From NCBI GenBank assembly GCA_024195265.1, contig JAJLRJ010000003.1:33365643-33429642 (forward strand): a stretch of DNA of 64,000 nt. Reading direction: 5' to 3'. A program made the translations under genes and the position numbers. The stretch comes from Dendrophyllia cribrosa (Eukaryota > Cnidaria > Anthozoa > Scleractinia > Dendrophylliidae). A model generated the notes under the pieces. It did no database searches. It saw only the letters and a program-made list of their open reading frames with translations, and had not been told where the DNA came from. Below, piece by piece: positions 12,026 to 24,950 of this stretch (positions are counted from its first letter, which is position 1; each line of letters starts with the position of its first letter).

Positions 12026-15000
12026 CTTACCCCATTTATTTGTTTAATGTTAGCTTATAATTATCAGTCCGAATTCTCTATACAAACTCTTATAGTAAGC
12101 TTGGGCTTCCTGTGGGTGAAAACGAGCAAAACACCTACTATCTATGGACTGAAATAGAACTCGATCAGCTATGTATAAATAAGTTAACGTAAAAAAATAA
12201 TTATATGACGGCGAGTTTAAATCACCAGAAAATGGTTATAAATAACTTAATGTTTGAAGAAGCGCAAGTCAACCTTTCACGAAATCGAAAGTGCACAGGT
12301 AATCACATTCTTTGAATAAGTAAAGCACGCTTCCCTTCTCTTCGATACCTTCTGTTCCACAATTGAGGCCTTTACTATGGACCTGACAATTTGGTATGGA
12401 GCTAAAGTCCCAGTTATTCATCGAACAACAAGAATATAAAAGCATGTAGTCGATGTAGTATAAAACTATTATTTATCAGTATACATGCAGTGTTCAATCA
12501 TAAATTACATGTAAAGCATATCGATCGTCAAGCAGCTATTTAGCTAATGTAATTGCTTACCAGATCGAATGTTCCTGAGAGTAAAAACCCACTGATTTAT
12601 CCACGAATGCAGACAGTGATAAACTGGAAAGGTTTTCGCCAAAAAGAAGAGAAAAATCTCGTATTCATAGATGCCGTTTCGCAAATGACTGCAGCAGAAC
12701 ACTGCGATCAGGGCGTCGTCGAAATGAACAAAGAAAGAAAACTGGTGCGAGCATTTTTATCAGTCATTAACTCGCCCCAGGTTTTCTCGTTCCTTCGCAG
12801 GCGCGGTTGTTCAAAAGGTGGACAACGGAGCGGATTACCCGGCCCACATAGTCCTGCAGTCGTGTTCTAATGCTGCTCCCGCAGTCCCGTAGTAGTAAAA
12901 ATGATAACAACTCCGGACATGTATATTACTCTTTCTAAAAGTGTGTTGCGTATAAGACCAGATATTCCTCGTTCTAAACGTGAATTACACCAAAGGTTAA
13001 TGGAGTGACATGGATATTTCTCGTTCTAAAAGCTTGTAGCGCGAAAGGTGGCGCATTTATCGACTACGGGACTGCAGAACTGCAAGAGAGCACTCACGTT
13101 TTACTAACACTTAAATATTCACCGACTACGCCGGACTGCAGGATTGCGAGACCACTCGTACTACACACATAACTTGGTGACTGAGGGGACCGCGGGAGCC
13201 AGTACAATCGCTGTCCACCTTTTGAACAACCGGAGCCAGTAAAAACCAACTTGGGTCCCGAAACTTCTTTCCATGCATACACGAAACCTGTATTAAGCGG
13301 ACATTTCAAGTGATTTTAGAATGCATTTTCATTAGATTGTGGGATAACCGTCTACTTCTAAAAGCATGTTTTCCGGTAAAAAGAAATTCAACGCGATACA
13401 GACATTTGTGAATTAGGTTTATGAATTAAAATGTAATGAAATCAGTAAGTCTGGGTATAATAAACGTGGAGATATAAGAGGGTCAATGATTAACTATTAT
13501 CGTGCAATGTGCCAGTACCTCGTCTACACGAGCAATTTTAATTTTCTGTGGCAATTTTTATTTGCCCGTGTAGATGATTAAAAATGACCTATTTTTATGT
13601 GACAACTGTATTTACTGAAAAGCTGGCGTGTTAGTTTTTATGTGGCAAATAAAAATTGCCACATACCGATAATTGTCCGTGTGGACAAGACGCCACATAA
13701 AATGTGACAATTATATCGACGTCATCTGTAGAACCCAGTCCCTCCGCTGTGCGAAATTATTACTGACGCAAATTAACAACAAATATTTGTCGATCATTTA
13801 CACGGGCAAATAAAAATTGCCACATACAGTTGCCACATAAAAATTGCTCGTGTAGACGGGGCTTAAATATTTGCGGGAGTTTCATTTTGCGGATGGGCGA
13901 TTTTTAGTGTTTTGCGCGAACTAATTTTTGCGTTTGGAAAATATTGTTTTTTTCTTGCTGGGAATTAATTTCTGCGATTTGTAGGAAGTCCGGCCTTCAG
14001 CGATACTACTTTTGTTTCTAATTTCATCGTTTTATTTCTGAACGAAAGTAAGAGACGTTACTGTTTTAATTATATGGGCACCAACGCGAATTGATATTAC
14101 GTGCAGAGGAGTTTCGTCAGTGGGGTAAATCAGTTGGGGAGAAAATTTTTGCGGGAATTATTTCTTTGCGGGAACTTTTGGGGCGGATCGTGAAAAAATC
14201 CGCAAACAACGCAAATTTTAGAACCCGCAGAAATTTAGCGGCCCCACGGCAAGCGGACACTAGTAAGGGTCCCGAGGGTCCCTCGCATAAAAAGGTTTTA
14301 ATACTCGTGAAGTCCTAAACTGTTAGCCACGCACCTCTTCAGAACCTGTAATTTCATTGGACCTGGTTATCACGCACATGTATTGTTTTCAGGGCTAGGG
14401 TCCATTGTTCTGTTGTTTGTTCTATTGTTTTCTCAGCCAATCTTGTGAGGCGTTCCGAGAGGTGCGTACCGTAAACTGTAACATTTTTAGAAGTGAGTTT
14501 AAATAATAGGGTTCAAAGTCTATGTTTTAATAAAGTGTTTATCCTAGCGCGCTGTCAGGAGAGTGTAATAACGTGTTAAAATTACACTCGTTTTGATGCT
14601 TATTTGCACTCTGGATTAGAATGCGAAGACTGATAATAAAAGTTGGTTGTTATTTGGCTGAACTACGTTCAAGCTGAAAAGCGGTTCCAATTTTCCTATA
14701 CGGAGGGCTTATGGACCGCTCTCAAAATGATATCACTGAATCGCGTTTTCGAAATAATGTTAAAGAGAATATAGATTTGCATGAAGTTGAAACTTTTTCC
14801 TGAGTTTCGTGCCTAAAATTCAACGCCGCTCCCTTCCTAATTATAACTTTGCATCTTTTGGCGGAAAACCGCTATAGCCAGTGCTAGTGGAAAGTAGGCG
14901 ACCCACCCTCCTTACTAGCGATCTGTGTACAGTGCTTCGTCTGGTTAGTGTCAGTTGTTGTTGTTTTTTTTAAAGGGGAAACACATATGTGTGCCTCTTC

Positions 15001-15607
15001 ATTTATTCACCCATGATACAAAATTTGGTAGATACACAGCTGCAGGAGACCTCAGCAAGCTCTACTGAGTTTTTCAAAGGAAATCCCCAATCATAGTCAG
15101 TTTACTGACTGCGTTTGGCGGGATTTTTTCTTCAGCTGCGGTCCGAGGTCTCGCACTCCCGGCTAGCGACATTCACTACGCCGGAGTGTCACTCTCCATA
15201 TTTAATTCAACAACAATGACGGCAGGGATACATTCGATTTTTTCAATAACATATATTTTTACAACAAACGTACGTCGAAAATTAATTATGCGGTTCATGT
15301 AGACTGCATGCAGACTGTACCAGACTGCAGACTGAAAACTTATGCTTGAATGAAACTTATGTTAAAAAGGTCACGATGGTAGAAAAGAATAAGAGTAAAA
15401 TGCAAAACTTTTTTCCCAGTAAAATTGGTATATGACGAGTAAGGACTTTTGTCTCGGAGCCTTTCCTTATTATAAAAAGTATTTCGGGGAGGGGTGATTC
15501 AAGTTTGCGTGAAGGAAACTGTTCGTGACAGCCTGAAATCTCTAAAATAAAACAAAGGAGAAACTTGAGCTTGGGCATATTATGTAACAATTCAAGGCCC
15601 GCAACAT
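12026..15607. other. No gene seen; MITE-rich spacer
   Basis: An inverted pair around GTTGTTCAAAAGGTGGACA lies at about 12806-12826 and 13210-13232. The 13521-13858 MITE has its own entry. ORFs of up to 105 codons overlap these repeats and match no family I know. Confidence 0.5.
13521..13858. mobile_element. MITE with CGTCTACACGAGCAATTTT ends
   Basis: Left end CGTCTACACGAGCAATTTTA; right end is its complement ending TGTAGACG. Arms extend about 50 bases with small internal differences. The centre repeats the motif AAATAAAAATTGCCACATA. Target duplication unresolved. Confidence 0.85.
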
Positions 15608-15669
15608 TCTCGACCCCAGAGCTCTCGGTCTCTCTTTTTTTTGGGCCGCGCGACCGAAGAGCTCTGGGA
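15608..15669. repeat. Left terminal inverted repeat
   Basis: Outer CTCGACCCCAGAGCTCT, a pyrimidine-rich TCTCTCTTTT stretch, then CGACCGA and inner AGAGCTCTGGG. Outer and inner parts are mutually inverted and form a hairpin. The same order occurs at the other end. Confidence 0.85.
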
Positions 15670-15702
15670 AACCCCGCGCACGCGTAGCCAAAATCTAGCT
15701 AT

Positions 15703-17715
15703 ATGGTCTACAGGGCGCATGCCCAGCAGTCGAAAAACAAAATGGCGGAGCTGGTAGCTAGAGCCTTGGAATTTGCATTAACAAAAGCTGGGAAAGACTG
15801 TAATTTTCGTTTAAAAAAGGAACAGAAAGAAATTATTGAAGCCGTGGTGTGTAGAAAAAAGGATGTGTTAGGGGTTTTACCCACAGGATTTGGAAAGTCC
15901 TTAATATTTCATCTGTTAAGTGATGTTTTCGACTTTGTTGATTCAAACGGACCTCCTGTGAAAGGGAAATCAATAACAGTCGTAATTTCTCCACTAAATG
16001 CCCTGATGCGCGACCAGATAAGTAAGCTCGACCATCTTGGTGCAATTATTCTGGACGGTACCAAGAAATCTATCGACTCAGCGATGTCCCTTGCTACGGC
16101 AGGAAAACTTCAACTTCTGTTCTCTCATCCTGAAATTCTGTTGGAGAAGAGTACCAAAACTATGCTGAAAACGGCCACATTTCAGAGAAATGTGCGCTGT
16201 ATTGTCGTGGATGAGGCGCATTTAGTGGATGACTGGTGAGTACTTCTGTTCAGTTTGATTTCCTTTGCAATGTCGTGCTCAGAAATCGTTTACTTTCCGG
16301 CACATCAAGCCTCACAGTAATATTTTATATTTTCCAAACCATGTTGAAAATGATAGACATGTTCGACCACGAATGTTTCATTTTTAAGTTTATTTGCATC
16401 TACAGTGTATGTACAATAAAACCTATTGAACATAATAGTTTTGTGCATTGTGATGCTTACTCCCCTTTAACTTTGAAAACAATTTAAAAGGTGGTGGGAA
16501 GTGTTGTGCACCTCATTTATTAAGATAGGCAATAAAATTGCATTTCTCTTGCATATGTTTAATAGGAAACAATTTCGCCCTGCTTTTGGAAAGCTAGATG
16601 CTCTTAGCAGCATATTGCCAGATGTATCTATTATGGCACTTACTGCCACTGCAACAAAAAGCAAGCAGGAAAAGATAATTGATTCCATTGGTCTCCAGCT
16701 CCCTTTTATTGTCGAGGTGAATCCAGATAGGGAAAACATTTATTTTGAGTCAAGACCCCGGCCAGCTGCAAAGGAAGAAAGGGTAAATGTCCTCAAACCT
16801 TATGTTGATGAGTTAAAGGCAATAAGATCAGCCATGCCCTTGACAATCTTTTATGGGGATCTTGAAACCTGTGCGGAAAGTTTTTTGTATTTTAGCTCAG
16901 AGCTGGGTAATATGCAGTATGAGCCACTTGATGCAGAACAGGTAGCAAAGAACAGGCTCTTTACTCAATACCACGCTCAATATCCAAAACACCAGCAAGA
17001 GCGTATTATGGATGAGCTGGTCAACAATAAATGTAAACACAGAGTTTTCTTTGTAACAATTGCCTTTGGCATCGGAATTGACTGCCCAAATATCCGAAGG
17101 GTTGTTCACCTGGGAGTACCGTATACTATGGAAGAGTACTTCCAGGAAGCAGGCCGGGCAGGGAGGGATGGCTTGCCAGCAGAGGCTACTATTTATTTTA
17201 ATGCATATGATGTCAGTAAGGCAAAGCGGGGACTGCAAGATACCATGATTAAATTTGCCAAGTCTTTAGAATGCAAACGAGACATCATCTTGCAATACTT
17301 TGGGTATTATGCTCCCGGGAGGAAAGATGGTGGTCACAATTGCTGTGATCATCACAGAAACATTTGCAAATGTGAACTGTGCAAAGATGTGGTCCCAAAA
17401 CACAAAGATATATGTGAATGTGATGCTAACAGTACATTGTCTGCAGACACCATTGCCATCTCTAAAGAACAGAGAGACCTGGTACGGCAAAAACTTCTTT
17501 CTTATCGTGAAGGCCTGGGAACTTCAAGGTCATGTGTTGGAAGCATTAGCCTATCAACTGGTTTCAGGTTGGAGCTAGTTGACATGGCAGTGGAAAACAT
17601 TGAGTATTTGAACTCAGTAGATGCCATTCTTTCTTCCCTGCCAGTTTTTAGTCAGGAAAATGCAAATGTTATTTTTGAAATTGTTCAGAGTGTTCTTTCA
17701 AAGCCCAAGGTGTAG
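15703..17715 (+). CDS. RecQ-like DNA helicase
   Basis: Exons 15703-16235 and 16566-17715 (GTGAGT donor, TTTAATAG acceptor) join in frame to 560 codons plus stop. ATG 15742 (CAAAATGG context, residue 14) may be the real start. The protein is an ATP-driven 3'-5' DNA-unwinding SF2 helicase by family. Seen: Walker A GVLPTGFGKS (57-66), DEAH (170-173), ALTATAT (202-208), motif V region AFGIGIDCPNI and motif VI QEAGRAGRDG (about 371-380). A Cys/His cluster (CCDHHRNICKCELC) follows, in the place of the RecQ zinc-binding region. No HRDC or exonuclease domain is visible, so it is a short RecQ core. All catalytic motifs look intact. It starts just inside the left terminal repeat and converges on the DUF6589 gene, so a transposition-linked role is inferred. 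Confidence 0.9.
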
Positions 17716-18079
17716 GCTTTGGCAATTATATGTTCAGGTTTTCTTATTACTCTGTAATGTAAGCACTATAAAAATTTTATAATTATTATTATTAATCAGT
17801 ATTACTGAATGGAGGAAGCCACTGCAAAAGTATCTGTAATGATTGTGATTAATGATGCCATTTGTTTGTTATTAGAAAGGTAAACATGACCGTGATTGCT
17901 TGAGCCAACAGCCATTACAGTGTAATTTGCAACAGATGTATGCAATATAATTAGTGACTCAAGTAACAAAAATGGCATTTATCTCATTCTGCCAAATAAG
18001 TTCTGACAATCTCTTAAAACAAGATTTTCTGAGAGTGCTGTTGCCTCACTACAATCATGTCCATGTAATTTTTAAAGTT

Positions 18080-21000
18080 CTAATCAGAGTCATTGTCATC
18101 TTCATCCTCTGATTCCTCCTCTTCTACCTCACTTTCACTCTCATCATCACTGCTGTCGCCATCAGCTCCAGCCAACATGCACGAAGCCAGCTTTTTTTTA
18201 TGTTTGGTTAGCCATGCATCCAATTTGACAGCATCTAACTGATCAAGGGGGCTGTTTGTAATTGTTGGGAATGAGTTATGTTTGCGGCCTGCTTTGAACA
18301 CAAAAGGCCTCAGGCTATGCACAAGGTCAATCATTTCTCTTTCATCTTCTTGCTTGCTAAGAGACGTGTGGAGGGTATAATCTGGAGCAATGTTACATTG
18401 CTTGTCAACATTGTCTGAAATACTCTTCAAACCACAGGAAGACTTTGTTCCCCTCTCTACTGCTTTGAGAGTCTTGTTAGCAACTAGGTCTTTGAGAACA
18501 GTTTTGTGGCCTTTCACAAAGTGTTCTTGCTTAAGGTCATCTGCAACATTTTTACAAACTGTCCATGAATTATCTTGTGGGCCACTTTCTCAGTGTAAAG
18601 GGCTTTTACACATGTTAGAAACCGCATCATTTCAAATGCATACTTCATTCCTCTAGGTCTTGACCTAAAATATAGCATTAATAGTTTGGCATTTCTCACA
18701 TTGCGTTCCCCATCTCCCTCCTTTTCTGTGTCATGTAGTTGCATCAGTAATGTACCAAGTTGTATTACTTGCAAGCCATAGTTTAGTATTCTGTCATCAT
18801 GGCCTGCATCTTGAGATGGTAACTTTGAAATGGTAGCTGCTGGCTTTGCAACTGGCTCAGGCTCAGGTTGCTGCTTGTCATGCATGTGATTTGCAGTGTT
18901 TTGACCACATAGTGCTAAGAGGTCTTCCTGCCAAACTACATACTGTCCAACATGGAGCTGGTGGATGTTAATTCCAGAGCTTTGTGATTCTACATATGCT
19001 ACATGAACTACCACAGTAGCTGGAGGAGTTGTAATGTTGGGGGGTGGAGCTACTACTTTCCCTACTCCTATGACTTCAGGTCCCTTGTCAGGCATTGGTT
19101 GAAGAAGAGCAACAATCTGACCTGCACAGGCAATGGTCAATCAAATTATAGTTAATGATGCCATTAAAAAGCACTAAAGTTATAAGTTATAAACCTCTTT
19201 TCGTTGGTTCAGTAGCATCTTACAATGTTAGAGTTAAAAGGTAAAATTGAAGAATAAGTTAAGAATTAAAGAATTATGTTTAAAATTCGTTGTAAGCATA
19301 TTACATCATCTTAATAATGAAGGGGTGAGTGGAATAAAGCTCTAAGTGACTTCTGATCAACTGCTAGATTCTCCTTCCAGTTTGTATTGTATATGCTCAT
19401 GTAACAAAGAGAGAATTTGGCTATAGATCAGGAGTCACTTAGGGCCTTATTCCAAACATTATTTGGAATAAGGCCCTAAGTGCCTCCTGATCTGAAGCCA
19501 AACTCTCCCTTTGTTACATGAGCATATCCAAGACAAACTGGAAGGAGAATCTAGCAGTTGATCAGAAGACACTAAGGGCTTTATTCCACTCCCCCGCCCA
19601 ACCCCCCGCCTTTCAATTGGCCTTGAGAAACTTTAGGCTGCATTTTTATAGCAGGGCTGGGGTTGTGTTTACTGTGTCATGCAGTGTTATTAAAAATAAA
19701 ATTGTCACAATGTAGCATTTTTACCTGGCTGGATTTTTGATCGCTGAGGTCTGGAGACAGGGCATGTGCTTATTGGCTGGGCTTGTTCTGAAAAAAAAAG
19801 AAAGGATCACATATTTTAATGTACATGTATTCTGAACAGTTGTTGTGCAGTGTATGTAAAGAACAAGTCATACTATTAATTAATTTCACAAGTTAACCTA
19901 TGTATCTATAAGCTTGTTTTTACCTGGCAGCATTTGTGATTGCTCAGGTCTTGAAGCAGGAACTGTGTTAATTGGCTGGGCTTGATCTGAAAAAATAAAG
20001 GATTGCATATTTTATTGTATTGTAAAAAGTTGTTGTTTTTACAGACTAAGTCATATTTATTAATTTCACATGTAAACATTGTAAACTTTCTATAGGTCTT
20101 GGAAAGGCACCTGTGTTAATTAGCTGTGCTTGATCTTTAAAAAAAATAAAGGATTTATATTTCATTATTAATTTTACAGTTAAATTTGATTACAAGCCTT
20201 TGCAGCTGGCCTAACTACACCCCCCCCTCCCCCCCCCCCCCCCCCCCCCCCCCCCACTCCCTAACTATGTTTGAATGTATTCATTATTTTGTTACTGTGT
20301 ACCTTGTTGCATTAAGCGCTGGCAAGGTCTGGGTGCAGGAGCTGTCTTCATCTGCTCCTGGGCCTGCTCTTTTTGCTGTCGCAAGACTTTTTCAACATCA
20401 AACTCAACCATCACATATTCATCAACAAAACAGCCAATGACTTTTTCCAGGTCTTTTGGTTCAAGGCTTGTGATGTTCTTTGGGTTACCATCTAATCGTT
20501 CCAGTCCAGCATATTCCATGAAGGCACTGCACAGGTAAGCTTTGGTAGTGGACAGCATGAGGGAGTTGGCACTCTCAAAATTGTTTTTTACCTTGGAAGA
20601 AACATTCACAAGGCCAAAACGCTGCCTGATGTTGTATAGAGTGCCAACATCCCGGGCAGATTTTGTGTTATACAACTGCTCCCAGGTGTACTGAAGAAGG
20701 GAGTAAAAAAGGGAAGTATTAGACATTGTAATACCTATATGCTAAATCAATCAAACAACTCATGGGAATTATGGATGTGATCAGCGAAAATGATTTCTCT
20801 TGATATTTTAACAAATTCTTCCACTACTTCTATAAAAAAAGTATGTGGACAAGAAAGGAGAATTAGTGTTTTCATATTGGGGATTAAAGGGTTATCTTCT
20901 TCTTTGAAAGGGTTCCATTTCATCATGTTATGGATATACTTGAATGTTGGAGGTGAAATCACAATAGACAAATAAAACATTTTTGATTCCTACCCCAAGG

Positions 21001-24000
21001 AATGACTGCTTTGCATGCCAGATAGCAGCAGCCTCTACTATGTTTTCATATCGCTCACACGGATAATCACAACCAGCTCTGGTCTTCTTGGCTCCTGTGA
21101 CATGTTCACGACCAAGGAGATCACCATAAAGAGGGATTCTTTTTCCTAAGGCATTAAAATACTACAAAATAAATTAAGTTGATGGCCATTTACAGAAGGT
21201 CTAACCGGGGGGGGGGGGGGGGGGGGGGGAGGGGTGTAGGGGTAGGGTTAAAAGGTTAAGGTGAAGGTTAGGGTTAGGGGAGGGGACAAAAACCATCCCC
21301 TGTCCAGCAGCACATCCCCATAAAGATCATATAAAGGAGTACCCCCATCTTCACACATGACTTTTGAATAAGAAATTGTCAGCATTTCACCACATGTCCA
21401 TAAGATTGAGTAAAATTTAATCCAATTTTAAATATCATAATATCAACAAAAAATTATGACTGATTGGGGCACGAACCCTGGGATTAATAATATTAATGGA
21501 AAAGAAGTTTTTTTTTCATTATAACATTTTGCTAAATAAAAAGTTATGATTGTTTTAATGGAAGTACAGAATAAAGCAAGATATATTGTTTTGTTATAAT
21601 TAAATGACTTAATGACAAATTAAACATGTTCTTTACTCCTTTACCTACCCCTAAGAATTTTCTCTGTTCTTTCCAATTTTTCTAACTGGGACACTTCCTC
21701 ATTTAATGGATACATGTCTTCTGGGGCATGGACCTCACAGAGTAAGTCTTGTAGTACTTCCAGGTACTGAACAACATCAGCATGCTTTGACTGATTGAAA
21801 GGAACAATGGGTAGGTTCACAATGACCGATTTCTTTGCCATTTCTTCTGAGTAGCGATGCTTGATGTGTTTTGGGACAACCAGAGATTTGAGACAAGGAA
21901 AGAATTCTACCAGTACTCGGCTGACAAGGATGGTGAAATCACGTCTAAACAGCTGTAGCTCATCCTTACTAAGCAAGTAATTGGAATTGCTAAAAGTAGT
22001 TATGTCAGCCATGGGTTTTGAATCATCTAGCCCAGCACTTGAAACCCGATCAAAGGTTAAATAGTGTGTGATCCAATGGAAATCAGAGTTCTTATGATTC
22101 TTCAAGATGATGTTGGCTAGCATTTTAAAATCAAAATTGTCAAAGGTGACTCTTATTTCCATTGAACTGTTCTCCTTCATTACATTGCGTACTTTCACTA
22201 CAAGCTCGTGACCTATAATTTGAATGAAGAAAATAAAACAAGCCACCATTACATGTAATCAAGAAAAGAGTAACAACAATACATGTGGCATCGACTCTGG
22301 ATTAATGACTAGAAGATGATTATTTACCTATGGCATCCATGGTTTTCAGGTAATTTGCCCTTGACTGGCAGACACCCAGACTTCTCATTCTTTCAAATGT
22401 CTAAGTGACAAATTATTTAATAATTAAACAAAAACAAAAATAAACATTTCAAAGATTTTATTACATAAGAAAATCAATCTAGATTATGTAGTCTTTTGAA
22501 GTTCATATAAGTCAGATATGACTACATGTACATCTTGAGAAAGGAAAATGCAGGTGTTAAAAGGCAAGAAGGGGTACTACCATAAAATTTGTTTAAATCC
22601 CATCAATCTGGACTATTCATGATTTTGTAATTTGACTGCTGATAAAAACATGAAACTATATATATATATCACCTTTTTACTGCTGTGGCCAACTCCCAAA
22701 ATTACAGTGGATATTTTTTGTATGAGGCTTAGTTCTTGCCACCTTTGATTCATCATCATTGCATAGACCATGCACACTGGGGGAATTTGGTCCTCCCCAT
22801 TTTTTTTCAGTCTGGGAGCAGCCACTGTTGCAATAAAATCCAGTACATCTGGTACTCTTTCTCTCATTTCCCTCATGATATTTCCCCAGTCCACATTTTC
22901 CAGTGCTTCTACAGAAGTATCTTTTAGAATGGAGGGTTGCCCACGTGTTCTGACACACAGTGCCTGGCACTGGTCATTAATCTCCTTTAGTATCTGCAGC
23001 TTGATGGCTCCTTTGATGCATTTAATAGCAAGAGCTTCCTTAGCAATGTCCTCCGGTATTCCCCATTTTACAGTACACAGCAGCTTAGACAATGCTACTT
23101 TAGATATGGGCTCTTTGCATGACTGAAGCAGCTGGGTTAATGAGAAAACAACAAGAGTTGGTTACCTAATGACTTTTTACAGGGAACTGTTAGAGGGTTG
23201 GAGGATGATAATACCTTATCCAGCTACAGTAATTAAAATACCAAGACCCAAGTTTCCCTAAAACTGTTTTTATTTTTTTTATTTTTGTTTGTTTGTTTTT
23301 GTTTTTTTGCTGTCAACTAGTAGGTTATCCCTTAACCCTATAGTCAATTATTTCGATAGGTATGACTCAGTCAATTCCAAACGTGAACATTCACCCCCCT
23401 CCCCTTAGGGCATTTGTGTGCCATTGGTCAAGTTGTCAGTCCACACAGTGGGGCATTTTTCAATTTTTCCAATACCTGTAAAATACCTGCCTATTTAATT
23501 TGATATTTTGAAGAGAACATACTTATGCATATTCTTATTAAAGCGAGATTTGAACCATTCAAAACTCTGTGTATACAATATAATAATTATGTCTTGTCCT
23601 GGACCCCATCATCACCACCCCCATGCACACTGTTTTTGTATTCTTTGTTTCCCTGTCGAGTTCACACAGAAAAATATCTGTCTGTGTGAGAATATTCGTT
23701 GAAATTGTGGTTTTTAGCTAGTTTGCAACAATATGTTATTTTAGTCTTGTCCCATGGGTCGGGAATTTCCACACTTTTGTAAGCTACACATTGTGGGTTT
23801 TTGTAAACAAAGAGAAAATAACAAATACCGGGGAGGGGGGATGCTCACGCTTGGAATTGACTGAGCCATCATCTCTTATCGGTGTACAAGTATTCCTATT
23901 AAGTAGCATGCCAAGTTAAGTTATCCCTTCTATTTTGTTTAATCATATCTCACTCGATCATATTACTACAGCCGGTCGAAGTTCCCATAAGCGGACACCC

Positions 24001-24857
24001 TCGGGAAGCAGAAAAAATGTCCGTTTTATTAAACTGGGGCTGGCCACTTACAGGAATCATTCTCGTGAGAAGAGAATTCAAACGGGGTTTTGTCAAGGCG
24101 GCCGTAAGTAGAGCTGTCCGCTTACGAAAGTCCGAGAGCTTCGACTGTATTCAACACAAACCTCTTGGTTTCGAAGCCCAGCACCCTTTAATATCTCTGA
24201 AGCAGGTATCTGGTGATCTGATTGTTCCACTGCAACCGACTCATCTTTCTCCTCTGCATTCGCGGGGAAAGGCAGAATGTCACAAGTACTAACAGCGGAC
24301 CCAGGGTGTTGATCGATTGTCGGGGAAAATAAAGACATTCGTACTCTCGAAGCAGTGCTGTTTTCCTCAGTTGTCACAGCCGGCCTTCGTTTTTCATTCG
24401 GTTCCTGAGGCGAACAGGCCTTCCTACCTCGTTTAAGGCGCACGTTCTCTAGATCCTCATTCTGATTTTCTCTTGATTTAGAACAAAGGTTTCGGAAATC
24501 ACCTATAGCCTTTGCTAGTCCAGTTATTTTCCTGTAGCATTTCCTACATATCTTGGTCGGAAGGAAGTCTTCGTCTTGTTCACGCACTTCGATCTTCCCG
24601 ATTTCGTTTAGCTTTTCCAGAAGATTTTCTCTTTCCGATGTCTTCCCGAAAAGGTCGATTCGATCATAATAGTTTAAAAGATGTGAATTACAGCACCGAC
24701 AGATTTTAACATTTGCGTTGCACGGCTTTTTCGGGGTTTCGCTCGATTCGTTCATGTTTGTTTTGCGAACTGTTTTCCCCCAGAGCCTTCGCGGTTTCTT
24801 GCGAACTTTTTGCCACGAGCCAAGACTTGCCCGTCTGCCCGGGAAAACTCGCGCCAT
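18080..24857 (-). CDS. ZAD-like zinc finger / DUF6589 protein, putative transposase, one frameshift
   Basis: Exons on the minus strand: 24857-24162, 23131-22673, 22400-22328, 22212-21649, 21145-20994, 20690-20303, 19986-19924, 19787-19725 and 19121-18080. All junctions keep phase. Total 3,500 bp, one base short of 1,167 codons. Start ATG 24857 has a CAAATGG context. Residues 53-56 and 104-107 form two CxxC pairs in a ZAD-like domain. The middle matches what I know as DUF6589 (YSEEMAKKS, YGDLLGREHVTGAKK, TLYNIRQRFG). FDNFDF (433-438) on a hydrophobic strand looks like a transposase-type Asp motif, by inference. The tail is very acidic. In the last exon a T-run at 18549-18553 (A5 on the coding strand) is one base short, shifting the frame; the family-like sequence resumes in the other frame and runs to the stop at 18080. 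It may be a recent mutation or an assembly error. Confidence 0.8.
19725..20134 (-). repeat. Tandemly duplicated 63-bp mini-exons
   Basis: Exons 19986-19924 and 19787-19725 are both 63 bp, both phase 1-1, and encode related peptides beginning (D/E)QAQPI with an SRP motif inside. A third relative at about 20134-20072 keeps an acceptor and the DQAQ start, but has no good donor at the matching place and looks dead. Flanking intron sequence is duplicated too. This is exon duplication in the linker after the DUF6589 core. Confidence 0.8.
20221..20255. repeat. C-run
   Basis: About 35 C with one T, in an intron of the DUF6589 gene. Another homopolymer (G, 21207-21229) lies in a neighbouring intron next to short TTAGGG-like motifs at 21240-21280. 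Confidence 0.9.
20725..20893. repeat. Diverged fragment of the 204-bp TTAA MITE
   Basis: Matches the right part of the copies at 33415 and 47935: TTCTCTTGATAT, CCACTACTTCTATA and the end ATTAAAGGGTTA. The left end is lost or unrecognisable. Confidence 0.65.
23364..23876. mobile_element. MITE in the first intron of the DUF6589 gene
   Basis: The ends are inverted: (G/T)ACTCAGTCAATTCCAA, CGTGAACAT and CCCCCCTCCCC on the left, with their complement on the right. About 510 bp; the only ORFs inside are short. Confidence 0.75.
23968..24150. repeat. AAGCGGACAC-type dispersed repeat
   Basis: Bounded by GGTCGAAGTTCCCATAAGCG and GAGCTTCGACTGTAT. Related copies occur at about 29867-30893, 33166-33355, 33399-33790, 42897-43078, 44678-45083 and 52289-52500. 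All combine AGTCGA-like ends with internal GAGGTGTCC or GCGGACAC motifs. Confidence 0.65.
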
Positions 24858-24950
24858 TTGTTTGACTTTTCGCGCGTTCAAAAATGAACCAATCGGATGC
24901 ATATGCATTGTTTCATCCGAAAACCAATCGCAGTTAACTCTGTCACAGGC

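Noticed and set aside
12553..12870. 105-codon ORF
   Set aside because: Starts at a non-ATG codon and its end lies in an inverted repeat.
18549..18553. Programmed -1 frameshift signal
   Set aside because: The run is not a classic X-XXY-YYZ heptamer in the reading frame; mutation or assembly error is simpler.
21236..21285. TTAGGG-like telomeric repeats
   Set aside because: Only a few imperfect units beside a G-run; not a telomere.
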